The translations under genes were made by a program, and so were the position numbers. This document shows, piece after piece, positions 26,618 through 35,068 of a stretch of DNA of 64,000 nucleotides. The stretch is from Chryseobacterium culicis (GTDB lineage Bacteria > Bacteroidota > Bacteroidia > Flavobacteriales > Weeksellaceae). The notes under the pieces are model-generated. The model had not been told where the DNA came from. It made no database searches and saw only the letters and a program-made list of their open reading frames with translations. The DNA is taken from contig NZ_PCPP01000001.1 of NCBI RefSeq assembly GCF_002979755.1, positions 2,574,665 to 2,638,664 of the forward strand. Direction: 5' to 3'. Positions within the stretch are counted from its first letter, which is position 1. Each line of letters begins with the position of its first letter.

Positions 26618-26652
26618 AAATCCCCGCTCCTACAAATGAGCGGGGATTTCTT
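26618..26652. terminator. Bidirectional terminator
   Basis: Perfect 12-bp stem AAATCCCCGCTC/GAGCGGGGATTT with an eight-base loop between two convergent genes (T9SS protein and TonB-receptor-like). Confidence 0.85.
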
Positions 26653-26672
26653 ATTAACATTCAAACTTGCAT

Positions 26673-28757
26673 TTAAAAGGTTGCTGCAGGAGCCGTTTCA
26701 TTATTAAGCTTTCGCTGAATCTCTGTTTTTTTTCCTTTAGAGAAATCATAACTTAATCCTAATACAAACATGGATTTATTGTTCATAATCTGTGTATGAA
26801 TTTTATAATCAACCAAACTTTCCGGTAAACTTTTCGTTTTGTATTCCGAAGGCATTCCTATCCAGTACATGCCTGTGGAAAACGTCCAGTTCTGATGTTT
26901 ATAGCTTACAAAAATATTATTCTGGTTTTCATTTGTATTCAGGAAAGCTCCATTAAGGCTATATACCGGAATATTGAACTGATACTGCACTGAGAAAGAT
27001 TTATATTCTGATGAAAGCGAAAAATAATTTCCTAAATAATCATTTTTGATTAAAGCCCCTGTACTTGTCCTTACGGTTTCAGAAGTCGGTGTGATTACAG
27101 CTTTTACAATAAGTAAGCTGTTCCCAAAGGGCTTATAAGATCCCGTCAGCTGTACCCCGTATCGCTGTCCGTTCTTCCCGTTTTCATAAGTCAGTGCATA
27201 CCCTCCCAATATATCATCCTGAACATAATACTGATTAATCACACGGTTAGTATACCTGTAAAACAAACCTGCATTAAAATCAAAATATTTATTATTAAAA
27301 GAATAGGTCAGGTTATTAGAAAAGACCTGTTGTGATTCTAAAAAAGGATTCCCTCTCTGAACAATATTGGGAGCCAATTGCACCACATTACTACTCAAAG
27401 CATTACTCCATGGACTTACTGGATTGTAACTTGCGGTAAAACGAAGATTCTGATTACCTTTAATCTGATAGGCTAAAATCACTTTCGGAGTAAAAGTCCA
27501 TTCATCAAAAGTATTCTCTGCACTTTTGTTATGAATATTCGTAAGACCAGCTCCGATGCGGTAACTGAATTGATTCACCTTTCCTGCAAATTCGGTATAA
27601 AAATACTGTTCCAGATAAGTGACACTGTATTGAGAATATCCGGCAAGGTTATTCAGATCATTGGAAATAGAAGACCTTGAAATACGATATCCGGATGAAA
27701 GTTTTCCTGCTTTGAAATCGTGTGTATGAGAAAGCTCTCCCACCATACTCGTCTGTTTGGCTTTCAGCATCATATCATTATCATATACAGACAATCCCGA
27801 GCCTACCACCCATTCTTTTGCTGTTTCTGTAGTATTTGTAGTATAATAAGAGCTCACCACATTAATACTCAACTCATCTTTTTCACTAATTTTTTTTGAA
27901 TAATAAAGGTCCAGTTTAGGAATTACATAGTCCGACCCATTATTTTTAAACATACTGTGCTCTTCCTTCAGGTTATCTTCAGCAAAGACACTCTGCCCCA
28001 CTCCTTTTGAAAATCTGCTGAAAATATCCATATTCAGTTTAGCCTGAAAAGCATAATCATCAGGAACAAGTCTTGTATACCGCAAAGCAATATTCTGGAA
28101 AGAATATCCGAAATGATCTGTTCTGTTTTCATCCGAACGGTAATGTTTTCCATTGAGCTGATAGTCATAGATACTGTTCACCCTTCTGTCATTATAATCT
28201 CTCAGATTCAAAGAATATTCCAGTCCGAAATTATTTTTTCCTTTTGTATAATTCGCATAGGCCGAGCTATTTACAAACCCGGTATTTAAAGCAGTAGAAA
28301 TATCAGCTCCGAAAACATATCCTGTTTCTGTAGATTTTGTAAGAATATTAACTACCGTATCTGCCCTCGTTGCCCATCTTGCAGGCGGAATGTCATAATA
28401 CTCTACCTTTACCACCTCACTGGGTGCAACACTCCGGATCTGCATATCTGTAACTTCAATGCCGTTGATAAGGAACAGTATAGTTCCTCCTTTCGTGCTG
28501 GTAATCGTATTTGCTACCGGATCCAGCTGCAATTCCGGAAGTGTACGAAGAAGATCTTTTGCGTATCGGGCTTTTTCCAGAGCTTCTTTGTCAAAAGTAT
28601 AAACAGCTTTGTCTGCAAACAACTTTTTATGCTGTGATTTCAAAATAACTTCCTGAATTTCTTTGGTGGCCGCAGCATCAGCCGTATCATTTTTAGTCTC
28701 TTGTGAAAACATAAAAGTGCTGCAAAGAAAGAAGATGGTATATATAGTTTTTTTCAT
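26673..28757 (-). CDS. TonB-dependent receptor-like outer membrane protein
   Basis: 694 residues. Signal peptide (KKTIYTIFFLCSTFMFSQ), short linker, then a plug domain at residues ~35-140 (IQEVILKSQHKKLFADKAVYTF, LLRTLPELQLDP, LFLINGIEV, KVEYYDIPPARW) and a beta-barrel to the end. It lacks the N-terminal carboxypeptidase-D-like domain common in SusC-type receptors. Substrate unknown; no SusD partner adjacent. Confidence 0.85.
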   Translation of the reverse strand: MKKTIYTIFFLCSTFMFSQETKNDTADAAATKEIQEVILKSQHKKLFADKAVYTFDKEALEKARYAKDLLRTLPELQLDPVANTITSTKGGTILFLINGIEVTDMQIRSVAPSEVVKVEYYDIPPARWATRADTVVNILTKSTETGYVFGADISTALNTGFVNSSAYANYTKGKNNFGLEYSLNLRDYNDRRVNSIYDYQLNGKHYRSDENRTDHFGYSFQNIALRYTRLVPDDYAFQAKLNMDIFSRFSKGVGQSVFAEDNLKEEHSMFKNNGSDYVIPKLDLYYSKKISEKDELSINVVSSYYTTNTTETAKEWVVGSGLSVYDNDMMLKAKQTSMVGELSHTHDFKAGKLSSGYRISRSSISNDLNNLAGYSQYSVTYLEQYFYTEFAGKVNQFSYRIGAGLTNIHNKSAENTFDEWTFTPKVILAYQIKGNQNLRFTASYNPVSPWSNALSSNVVQLAPNIVQRGNPFLESQQVFSNNLTYSFNNKYFDFNAGLFYRYTNRVINQYYVQDDILGGYALTYENGKNGQRYGVQLTGSYKPFGNSLLIVKAVITPTSETVRTSTGALIKNDYLGNYFSLSSEYKSFSVQYQFNIPVYSLNGAFLNTNENQNNIFVSYKHQNWTFSTGMYWIGMPSEYKTKSLPESLVDYKIHTQIMNNKSMFVLGLSYDFSKGKKTEIQRKLNNETAPAATF

Positions 28758-28925
28758 GGATGAAGATGAATTATACCATTAAAACAATCAATCCCTCATG
28801 TTTGTTACATTTATAATGGCAAACCAATTAAAAAGCAATGAATAAGTTTTCTTCAAAATTTCAGTTATTATGTTAAATCCAGCCCGTTTTTTGCTGGTAT
28901 TTTTTACATCACAAAATATAGAGTC

Positions 28926-29678
28926 ATGAAAAAAGTATTCATATTAATTCCGTGCTTCCTGTTTTCTGTGCTGGGGGCTCAGGAAATTCAGAACAGTTCA
29001 GCAGAGAAGATGAATATCATCAAGACCAATGTCACGGCTTATGCATTCCGAAATATCAATCTGTCTTATGAACGGGCGATCAACCAATGGTTTTCCGTGA
29101 ATATTGGTTTCGGAACTATGCCGGAAGGGAAAGTCCCTTTTATCAATGCTTTTCTGAAAGATGAAGATGAGAAAAGATTCCAGAATCTTAGGGTAAAAGC
29201 GACCAATTTCACTATTGAACCGAGATTTTATATCGGGAAAGGTTATGGAAAAGGATTTTATTTTGCTCCCTATTACCGCTATTCAAGTGTAACATCCAAT
29301 GCTTTTGATTTTTATTATGATTATAACGGTCCGAATGGAGTCACTTATCAGGTACCACTTAAAGGACAGGGAGATACAAAAGGGAACAGTGGCGGATTAA
29401 TGGTCGGCGTACAATTCTTTTTGACCAGAAGCCAGAATCTTGTACTGGATTTTTGGATTGCAGGAGCTCATTATGGAAGCGGAAAGGGAGATTTTACCAT
29501 GACTTCAGATTATGTACTGACTCCTGATATGCAGGCTCAGCTAAAAAAAGAAATTGAAAATCTGGATATTCCGTTTGTAAAATATACGGTAGAAACGAAT
29601 GCCAATGGTGCCAGAATAAAAGTGGACGGCCCTTGGGCGGGTTTCCGAAGCGGACTTTCCATTGGATATAGATTTTAA
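28926..29678 (+). CDS. DUF3575-like outer membrane protein
   Basis: 250 residues with signal peptide (KKVFILIPCFLFSVLGAQ). Pattern MNIIKTNVTAYAFRNINLSYERAIN followed by FTIEPRFYIGK, GGLMVGVQFF and final GLSIGYRF is the DUF3575 small beta-barrel layout (8 strands, C-terminal Phe). Predicted outer membrane protein; function unknown. Confidence 0.8.
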   Translation: MKKVFILIPCFLFSVLGAQEIQNSSAEKMNIIKTNVTAYAFRNINLSYERAINQWFSVNIGFGTMPEGKVPFINAFLKDEDEKRFQNLRVKATNFTIEPRFYIGKGYGKGFYFAPYYRYSSVTSNAFDFYYDYNGPNGVTYQVPLKGQGDTKGNSGGLMVGVQFFLTRSQNLVLDFWIAGAHYGSGKGDFTMTSDYVLTPDMQAQLKKEIENLDIPFVKYTVETNANGARIKVDGPWAGFRSGLSIGYRF

Positions 29679-29702
29679 AAAATACAATCCTTTATTTATA
29701 CC

Positions 29703-29733
29703 AACCGTTCTTTTCCAGAGCGGTTTATTTTTT
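29703..29733 (+). terminator. Intrinsic terminator
   Basis: Stem AACCGTTCT/AGAGCGGTT (one G-T wobble) at 29703-29711 and 29717-29725, then TATTTTTT. Confidence 0.7.
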
Positions 29734-29786
29734 CCTGAAATTTGTATCTTGGACGCTATAATTAACAAAACTTTCTGGAAAATATC

Positions 29787-31082
29787 ATGATGAATTCGTC
29801 CACTATTACTACCGCTCAAAGAATTAAAGCCATCATAGGCGGATCTATCGGAAACCTTGTGGAATGGTATGACTGGTATGCGTATGCAGCTTTTGCCATT
29901 TATTTTTCCCATTCATTTTTCCCGGATTCTGACCTGAATGCCCAACTGATGAATACCGCAGGAATATTTGCTGTAGGCTTTCTTATGCGTCCTATCGGTG
30001 GATGGCTATTCGGTAGCATTGCGGATAAGATCGGAAGAAAAAAAGCAATGACTCTTTCTGTTCTTTTGATGTCTTTTGGATCTTTACTGATTGCTCTTAC
30101 ACCTACTTATAAATCTATAGGTATTCTGGCTCCTTTATTACTTTTATTGGCAAGATTACTTCAGGGGTTGAGTGTGGGCGGTGAATACGGAGTCTCTGCA
30201 ACCTACCTCAGCGAAATGGCAACACAGGACAGAAGAGGGTTTTATTCAAGCTTTCAATATGTCACTCTAATTGGCGGACAGCTTATAGCACTGGGAATTC
30301 AGCTTATTTTACAAAAATTGCTTCTGACTGAAGCTCAGCTTGAAGATTGGGGCTGGAGAATTCCTTTTGTAATTGGGGCTATGCTTTCTATCATTGCATT
30401 ATACCTCAGAGCCAACCTTCATGAAACGGAAGCTTTTGAAAATAAAAAAGAAATCAGCGAAAAGAAAAAGGGAACTGTAAAAGAGCTTCTGAAACATCCC
30501 AGAGCCCTGCTTACTGTTGTAGGTCTCACTTTAGGAGGAACATTGGCATTTTATACCTACACCACCTATATGCAAAAATTCCTGGTGAATACATTACACC
30601 TTACCAAGGAAGAGTCTACACTGGTTTCTTTTATTTCACTATTTATTTTCGCATGCCTTCAGCCTGTATTTGGAGGGCTATCTGACAAGATTGGAAGAAG
30701 ACCGCTTCTTTTAGGATTTGGTATTCTGGGAACGTTGTGTACTGTTCCTCTTCTTACAGCATTGAGTACAACCACTTCAATATGGAGTGCATTTTTTCTG
30801 ATTATGGCAGCATTAATTATTGTAAGTGGATACACCTCCATCAATGCAGTGGTAAAAGCAGAACTTTTTCCTTCCGAAATCAGGGCACTAGGTGTGGGCC
30901 TTCCTTATGCTATTACAGTGGCTATATTTGGGGGAACAGCAGAATATATTGCCCTTTGGTTTAAAAAGATTGGTTCAGAAGAATACTTTTACTGGTATAT
31001 TACCGGGTGTATTCTTTTTTCTCTGGTCGTTTATATAGGAATGAAAGATACTAAAAAGACTTCTACACTTGATCAGGATTAA
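29787..31082 (+). CDS. MFS transporter, metabolite:H+ symporter (MHS) family
   Basis: 431 residues, twelve predicted helices. GSIGNLVEWYDWYAYAAFAIYF at the N-terminus and the loop motif GSIADKIGRKKAM with its repeat GGLSDKIGRRPLL are diagnostic of MHS carriers (alpha-ketoglutarate, proline/betaine, dicarboxylates). The second N-terminal Met may be the true start. Substrate cannot be read from sequence; a di- or tricarboxylate is the likeliest class. Confidence 0.9.
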   Translation: MMNSSTITTAQRIKAIIGGSIGNLVEWYDWYAYAAFAIYFSHSFFPDSDLNAQLMNTAGIFAVGFLMRPIGGWLFGSIADKIGRKKAMTLSVLLMSFGSLLIALTPTYKSIGILAPLLLLLARLLQGLSVGGEYGVSATYLSEMATQDRRGFYSSFQYVTLIGGQLIALGIQLILQKLLLTEAQLEDWGWRIPFVIGAMLSIIALYLRANLHETEAFENKKEISEKKKGTVKELLKHPRALLTVVGLTLGGTLAFYTYTTYMQKFLVNTLHLTKEESTLVSFISLFIFACLQPVFGGLSDKIGRRPLLLGFGILGTLCTVPLLTALSTTTSIWSAFFLIMAALIIVSGYTSINAVVKAELFPSEIRALGVGLPYAITVAIFGGTAEYIALWFKKIGSEEYFYWYITGCILFSLVVYIGMKDTKKTSTLDQD

Positions 31083-31105
31083 TATTCCAGTAATTTATAA
31101 AAAAC

Positions 31106-31132
31106 GTTCGCCGCAGATTCTCTGCGGCGAAC
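31106..31132. terminator. Bidirectional terminator
   Basis: Perfect 12-bp stem GTTCGCCGCAGA/TCTGCGGCGAAC, loop TTC, preceded by AAAAAAC and followed by ATTCTATTTTTT, between convergent genes. Confidence 0.9.
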
Positions 31133-31142
31133 ATTCTATTTT

Positions 31143-31358
31143 TTAATGATAGGCCTGTTTAAATTTTTCAATCATACTGTCCAGATTATGGCGCTGGACG
31201 TAAATGCTCTTTACCTCTTCATACCTCGGCGATTTGTAGAAAACCTCATGGAAATCCATACTCCCGTTTCCTACTTTTACAACTTTCTGTACTTCGATAT
31301 TCAACTTTCTCAATTCGTCTTTGAAGACTTTAAATTCATCTTGGATACTACTGCTCAT
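31143..31358 (-). CDS. Small hypothetical protein
   Basis: 71 residues from ATG 31358 (SSSIQDEFKVFKDELRKLN); the upstream start at 31391 adds hydrophobic residues without support. Mixed charged helix and strand, no known family. Convergent with the MHS transporter gene. The reverse open frame over the same bases is a shadow. Confidence 0.6.
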   Translation of the reverse strand: MSSSIQDEFKVFKDELRKLNIEVQKVVKVGNGSMDFHEVFYKSPRYEEVKSIYVQRHNLDSMIEKFKQAYH

Positions 31359-31576
31359 TAATATTTTTAGTTTTTTAGTTAAAAATTCCATTCACCCCTT
31401 CAAATGTTAGGGGTAACATCTCAAATTCCGAATAAAGTTAGTAAATTTATTAACACAAAGTAACACTTTGATAATATTTTATTATTTTTTTTACAAATAG
31501 TCAGTCGATATTAACCGATTGATACATATTCCGTATTTTTACGATCATAAAAAAATGTAACAACCTTATACAAACT

Positions 31577-32245
31577 ATGAATATTAAAGCATTTTTCTCT
31601 TTATTTTTCTTTCTACTGCTTACTTTTCTGCAGGGTCAAAAAATGGAATTCAAAGCACCGGATTATGCTGCCATTCAAAAAAATATTGAGGATAAAAATT
31701 CAGAGTTCTATTATCCGAAGCTTTTAAAAAGATTAAAACAGAACGATACCCTTCTTACCAGCAATCAATATCGTCATCTTTATTTCGGTTATACGTTTCA
31801 AAAAGGGTATGAACCTTATAAAACAGGCAAGAAGGCTGAAGAGGTTGCCAAATATTATCGTGGAGAAGGTATTTCGCAAAAAGATCTTTCTAAAGGAATC
31901 CAGCTATTTCTGAATGCTTTGGATGAAAATCCTTTGGATCTGCGCGCGATGAATTATCTTGCTTATCTGTATCATTTAAATAAAGATGATATCACTGCTG
32001 AAAAAATTGCAGGAAATTTCCACGGACTATTAAACGCCATTCTAACTTCCGGTGACGGACTGAAGTGTGAGACAGGCTTTCATGTCATTTCCGTAACAGA
32101 TGAGTATGTTCTTTTAAACAGATTTCAAATGGAAACAAAATCACAAAGTATAAAAGGGAAATGTGACTATCAGGAGTTTGAAAAAGACAAATATAAAATT
32201 CCAGGATTTTATTTTGACATCAGCCGATTCTATGGAAGAATATAG
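31577..32245 (+). CDS. DUF4919 secreted protein
   Basis: 222 residues; signal peptide NIKAFFSLFFFLLLTFLQGQ. NSEFYYPKLLKRLKQNDTLLTSNQYRHLYFGYTFQ and the TPR-like ALDENPLDLRAMNYLAYLYH match DUF4919. Paralogue of the gene at 7348, with which it shares the whole architecture. Function unknown; probably periplasmic. Confidence 0.8.
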   Translation: MNIKAFFSLFFFLLLTFLQGQKMEFKAPDYAAIQKNIEDKNSEFYYPKLLKRLKQNDTLLTSNQYRHLYFGYTFQKGYEPYKTGKKAEEVAKYYRGEGISQKDLSKGIQLFLNALDENPLDLRAMNYLAYLYHLNKDDITAEKIAGNFHGLLNAILTSGDGLKCETGFHVISVTDEYVLLNRFQMETKSQSIKGKCDYQEFEKDKYKIPGFYFDISRFYGRI

Positions 32246-32464
32246 GAGTAATTAATTCCTATATTTCATTCATTATTTCATCATTCTATGATTCAAAAAT
32301 AGCAGCTATCAATTTTTTTTAAAATAAATTTCATATGATTTCGCCCTAATAATAAGGGTTTCGGAGAAGGAGAAATATTTTTCCAAAAAAATAAATAAAT
32401 TTTGTGTAACATTTTTTGAAGGTTCGTCTCTAAAAGACAAATAAACTTTAAAACTTTAGAAATC

Positions 32465-33316
32465 ATGAAAAAATTTACATTCCTTCTTATCATCATGTTA
32501 TTTTTTTTAGCGGTATGCAATATATTCGGTCAGGAAACCACCTATCCGTTTGAAGTTAAAAAAACAGGAAAAGGGAATCAGTCATTAATTTTCATTCCGG
32601 GATTTGCCTCTTCGGGAGATGTATGGAACGAAACCACTGCAAGATTTGAAAAAAACTTCACCTGTTATACTTTAACAATGGCCGGATTTGCCGGAGCTCA
32701 ACCACAGGCAGACGCCAGCTTTAAAGATTGGGAAAAAGGAATTGCTGCTTACATCAAGAATAATAAAATTGACAAACCCATCATTATTGGGCATAGTATG
32801 GGAGGCGGCCTGGCTTTGGCTATTGCAGCTGATTATCCTGAGCTTGTAGGTAAAATTGTAATCGTAGACACCCTTCCCTGCCTGGCAGCAATGGCTGATC
32901 CTAATTTTACCTCAAAAGAAAACAACGACTGTACTCCTGTCATTACTCAGTTAACCGCTATGAATGATGAACAGTTCCGTAAAATGCAGACTCAGGCTAT
33001 GCCACATCTTCTGGCAGATAGTTCTATGCAGGAAACTGTAATCAGCTGGAGCATGAAATCTGACCGAAAAACTTTTGCTAAAATGTATTGTGATTTTTCC
33101 AATACCGACCTCAGAGAGAAAATAAAAAATATACAATGTCCTTCTCTTATTCTTTTAGAGTCTTTTTTTGTCAATCTTAAGCCAACTATTGAAGGACAAT
33201 ACAAAAATTTAAAAAATGCCAATATGCAGTACGCTTCAAAAGGATTGCATTTTATTATGTATGATGATAAAGATTGGTATTTTAATCAGCTTACTCACTT
33301 TTTATCTGCGAAATAA
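32465..33316 (+). CDS. Secreted alpha/beta hydrolase
   Basis: 283 residues with signal peptide (FTFLLIIMLFFLAVCNIFGQ). Oxyanion loop IPGFASSGDVW, nucleophile GHSMGGG, acid region after SLILLESFF and a terminal His (SKGLHFIMYDD) complete the fold, although the usual catalytic Asp is not obvious. First gene of a four-gene operon: its TAA overlaps the ATG of the sigma factor gene by one base. The export signal on a sigma-factor partner suggests a link to envelope state. Confidence 0.85.
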   Translation: MKKFTFLLIIMLFFLAVCNIFGQETTYPFEVKKTGKGNQSLIFIPGFASSGDVWNETTARFEKNFTCYTLTMAGFAGAQPQADASFKDWEKGIAAYIKNNKIDKPIIIGHSMGGGLALAIAADYPELVGKIVIVDTLPCLAAMADPNFTSKENNDCTPVITQLTAMNDEQFRKMQTQAMPHLLADSSMQETVISWSMKSDRKTFAKMYCDFSNTDLREKIKNIQCPSLILLESFFVNLKPTIEGQYKNLKNANMQYASKGLHFIMYDDKDWYFNQLTHFLSAK

Positions 33317-33786
33317 TGGTTTTTGAAGAGATATACGAACTCTATTGGCAAAGGATATTCCGTTTATGCATGGGATATGTGAACGACACCGACATTGCTC
33401 AGGATCTTGCCCAGGAAACATTTATCATTGTATGGCAGCAGCTCCCGAAATTCAGAAATGAATCCAGCATAGGAACATGGATCTTCAGAATTGCCTCTAA
33501 TACCTGCCTCAGACAGATTGAAAAGGAAAAGAAATTTACTAAAACTGATCTGCCCATTAATTTGGAAGAGAAAAAGCAGGAATCTATGGAACCTCAGATA
33601 CAAATGCTGTATCAGTTTATTTCTGAGCTGCCTGAAACAGACAGAATTATTATTTCATTGGAACTGGAAGAGATAAAACAGGCTGAAATAGCTCATATTG
33701 TAGGACTTTCAGAATCCAACATCAGGGTAAAGATTCACAGGATAAAAGAAAAATTAACGCAAAAGTTTAAAGAAAATGGCTACTAA
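33316..33786 (+). CDS. ECF RNA polymerase sigma factor
   Basis: 156 residues. Region 2 (YELYWQRIFRLCMGYVNDTDIAQDLAQETFIIVW) and region 4 (LPETDRIIISLELEEIKQAEIAHIVGLSESNIRVKIHRIKEKL) are both complete, making it an intact group IV sigma factor. Starts within the hydrolase stop codon (TAATG) and overlaps the next gene by 11 nt, so all are cotranslated. Target promoters unknown; the downstream membrane protein is a candidate anti-sigma. Confidence 0.95.
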   Translation: MVFEEIYELYWQRIFRLCMGYVNDTDIAQDLAQETFIIVWQQLPKFRNESSIGTWIFRIASNTCLRQIEKEKKFTKTDLPINLEEKKQESMEPQIQMLYQFISELPETDRIIISLELEEIKQAEIAHIVGLSESNIRVKIHRIKEKLTQKFKENGY

Positions 33787-34369
33787 TATTGATTTCAAAA
33801 ATATATGGAAGCAGCAGACTTCCAACAAACCCAATCTGGAGGAGCTTCTTGGAAAGCTAAAAAAATTCAGAAACCAAAATCTGCGCAGGCTCATCTTTGC
33901 TAATATTGGATTAATCGCTACTTCATTAGTAATTCTTTTCATCTGGTACCGTTATCAGCCGGAAATGATCACAACAAAAATCGGAATCGTGCTTGTAGTT
34001 CTGGGGATGGCTATCTTTCTATTGGCCTATAACAAAATGTTTATGGTATTTTACAAAATTGATCAGACTCAATCTAACCATGAATATCTACAAAGTTTAT
34101 ATCTGGTAAAAAGTAAGCAAAAATTCATGCAGACCACCATACTCAACTTGTATTTTATCATGCTGTTTCTGGGAATATGCTTTTATATGTATGAATATAC
34201 TTCAAAAATGACCATTGGTTCTGCTGTTTTGACTTATTCAGTAACCTCATTATGGGTCGCATTTAACTGGTTTTATTTAAGACCCAGAACTATAAAGAAA
34301 CAACAAGGAAAACTTGACGAATTAATTAATAAATTTGAAGAGATCAATAATCAATTAAAAGAATCATGA
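33776..34369 (+). CDS. Membrane protein, possible anti-sigma partner
   Basis: 197 residues. Soluble N-terminus of ~38 residues (NIDFKNIWKQQTSNKPNLEELLGKL), then four predicted helices (about 40-58, 69-87, 118-138, 150-168) and a charged C-terminal helix. Overlaps the sigma factor gene by 11 nt, the usual arrangement of anti-sigma genes, but no zinc-type HxxxCxxC anti-sigma motif is present. The anti-sigma role is inference from position. Confidence 0.7.
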   Translation: MATNIDFKNIWKQQTSNKPNLEELLGKLKKFRNQNLRRLIFANIGLIATSLVILFIWYRYQPEMITTKIGIVLVVLGMAIFLLAYNKMFMVFYKIDQTQSNHEYLQSLYLVKSKQKFMQTTILNLYFIMLFLGICFYMYEYTSKMTIGSAVLTYSVTSLWVAFNWFYLRPRTIKKQQGKLDELINKFEEINNQLKES

Positions 34370-34980
34370 TATCTTCTGACAACAAAAACCACTGGGAAAA
34401 TGTATATGAGACCAAAAATCCTGATCAGGTAAGCTGGACTCAGAAAAAACCTCAAACCTCTCTTGATTTTATAAAATCTTCCGGATTGGGAAAAGATGCT
34501 AGCATCATTGATATCGGCGGTGGAGACAGCAACCTCGTTGATTTTCTTCTTGAGGAAGGTTATGAAAATATTACCGTGCTGGATATTTCCGCCAAAGCTC
34601 TGGAAAAAGCACAGGAAAGACTGGGAAATGCTGCCGGTAAAGTAAAATGGATTGCTACAGACATTACCGATTTTGAACCTACTGAAGTTTATGATATCTG
34701 GCACGACAGAGCTGCTTTTCATTTCCTGACAACACCGAAACAGGTTTCAAAATATATAGATATTGCAGAAAAAAATGTGGATAACTTTATGATCATTGGA
34801 ACTTTTTCTAAAAATGGTCCCACCAAATGCAGCGGATTGGATATTCAGCAGTATGATGAAGAATCATTAACAGAAAAATTTGAAAAAAGTTTTAAAAAGT
34901 TACAATGTATTACCGAAGATCACACAACCCCTTTTGAGACCGTTCAGAATTTTGTGTTCTGCAGTTTTAAAAAGCATTAG
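34366..34980 (+). CDS. Class I SAM-dependent methyltransferase
   Basis: 204 residues. HWENVYETKNPDQVSWTQ start is typical of a small methyltransferase family; SAM motif I IIDIGGGDSNLVDFLL, motif II VLDISAKALEKAQ, IATDITDF and IWHDRAAFHFL are all present. ATGA overlap with the previous gene joins it to the sigma factor operon. Substrate unknown; related proteins are annotated as thiopurine or generic methyltransferases. Confidence 0.9.
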   Translation: MISSDNKNHWENVYETKNPDQVSWTQKKPQTSLDFIKSSGLGKDASIIDIGGGDSNLVDFLLEEGYENITVLDISAKALEKAQERLGNAAGKVKWIATDITDFEPTEVYDIWHDRAAFHFLTTPKQVSKYIDIAEKNVDNFMIIGTFSKNGPTKCSGLDIQQYDEESLTEKFEKSFKKLQCITEDHTTPFETVQNFVFCSFKKH

Positions 34981-35008
34981 TGAATTGTATGTATTTTTTT
35001 TTAATATA

Positions 35009-35039
35009 AAAAAGAGAGTCGGTAATGACTCTCTTTTTT
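35009..35039. terminator. Bidirectional terminator
   Basis: Ten-base-pair stem AAAGAGAGTC/GACTCTCTTT (35011-35020 with 35027-35036) with A-tract before and T-tract after, between convergent methyltransferase and ABC exporter genes. Confidence 0.85.
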
Positions 35040-35068
35040 GTTTATCTAAACTTTGAAACAGTTCTTTA

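Noticed and set aside
31146..31361. 71-residue + strand frame
   Set aside because: It is the mirror of the small - strand gene at 31143-31358, which has the more protein-like sequence.
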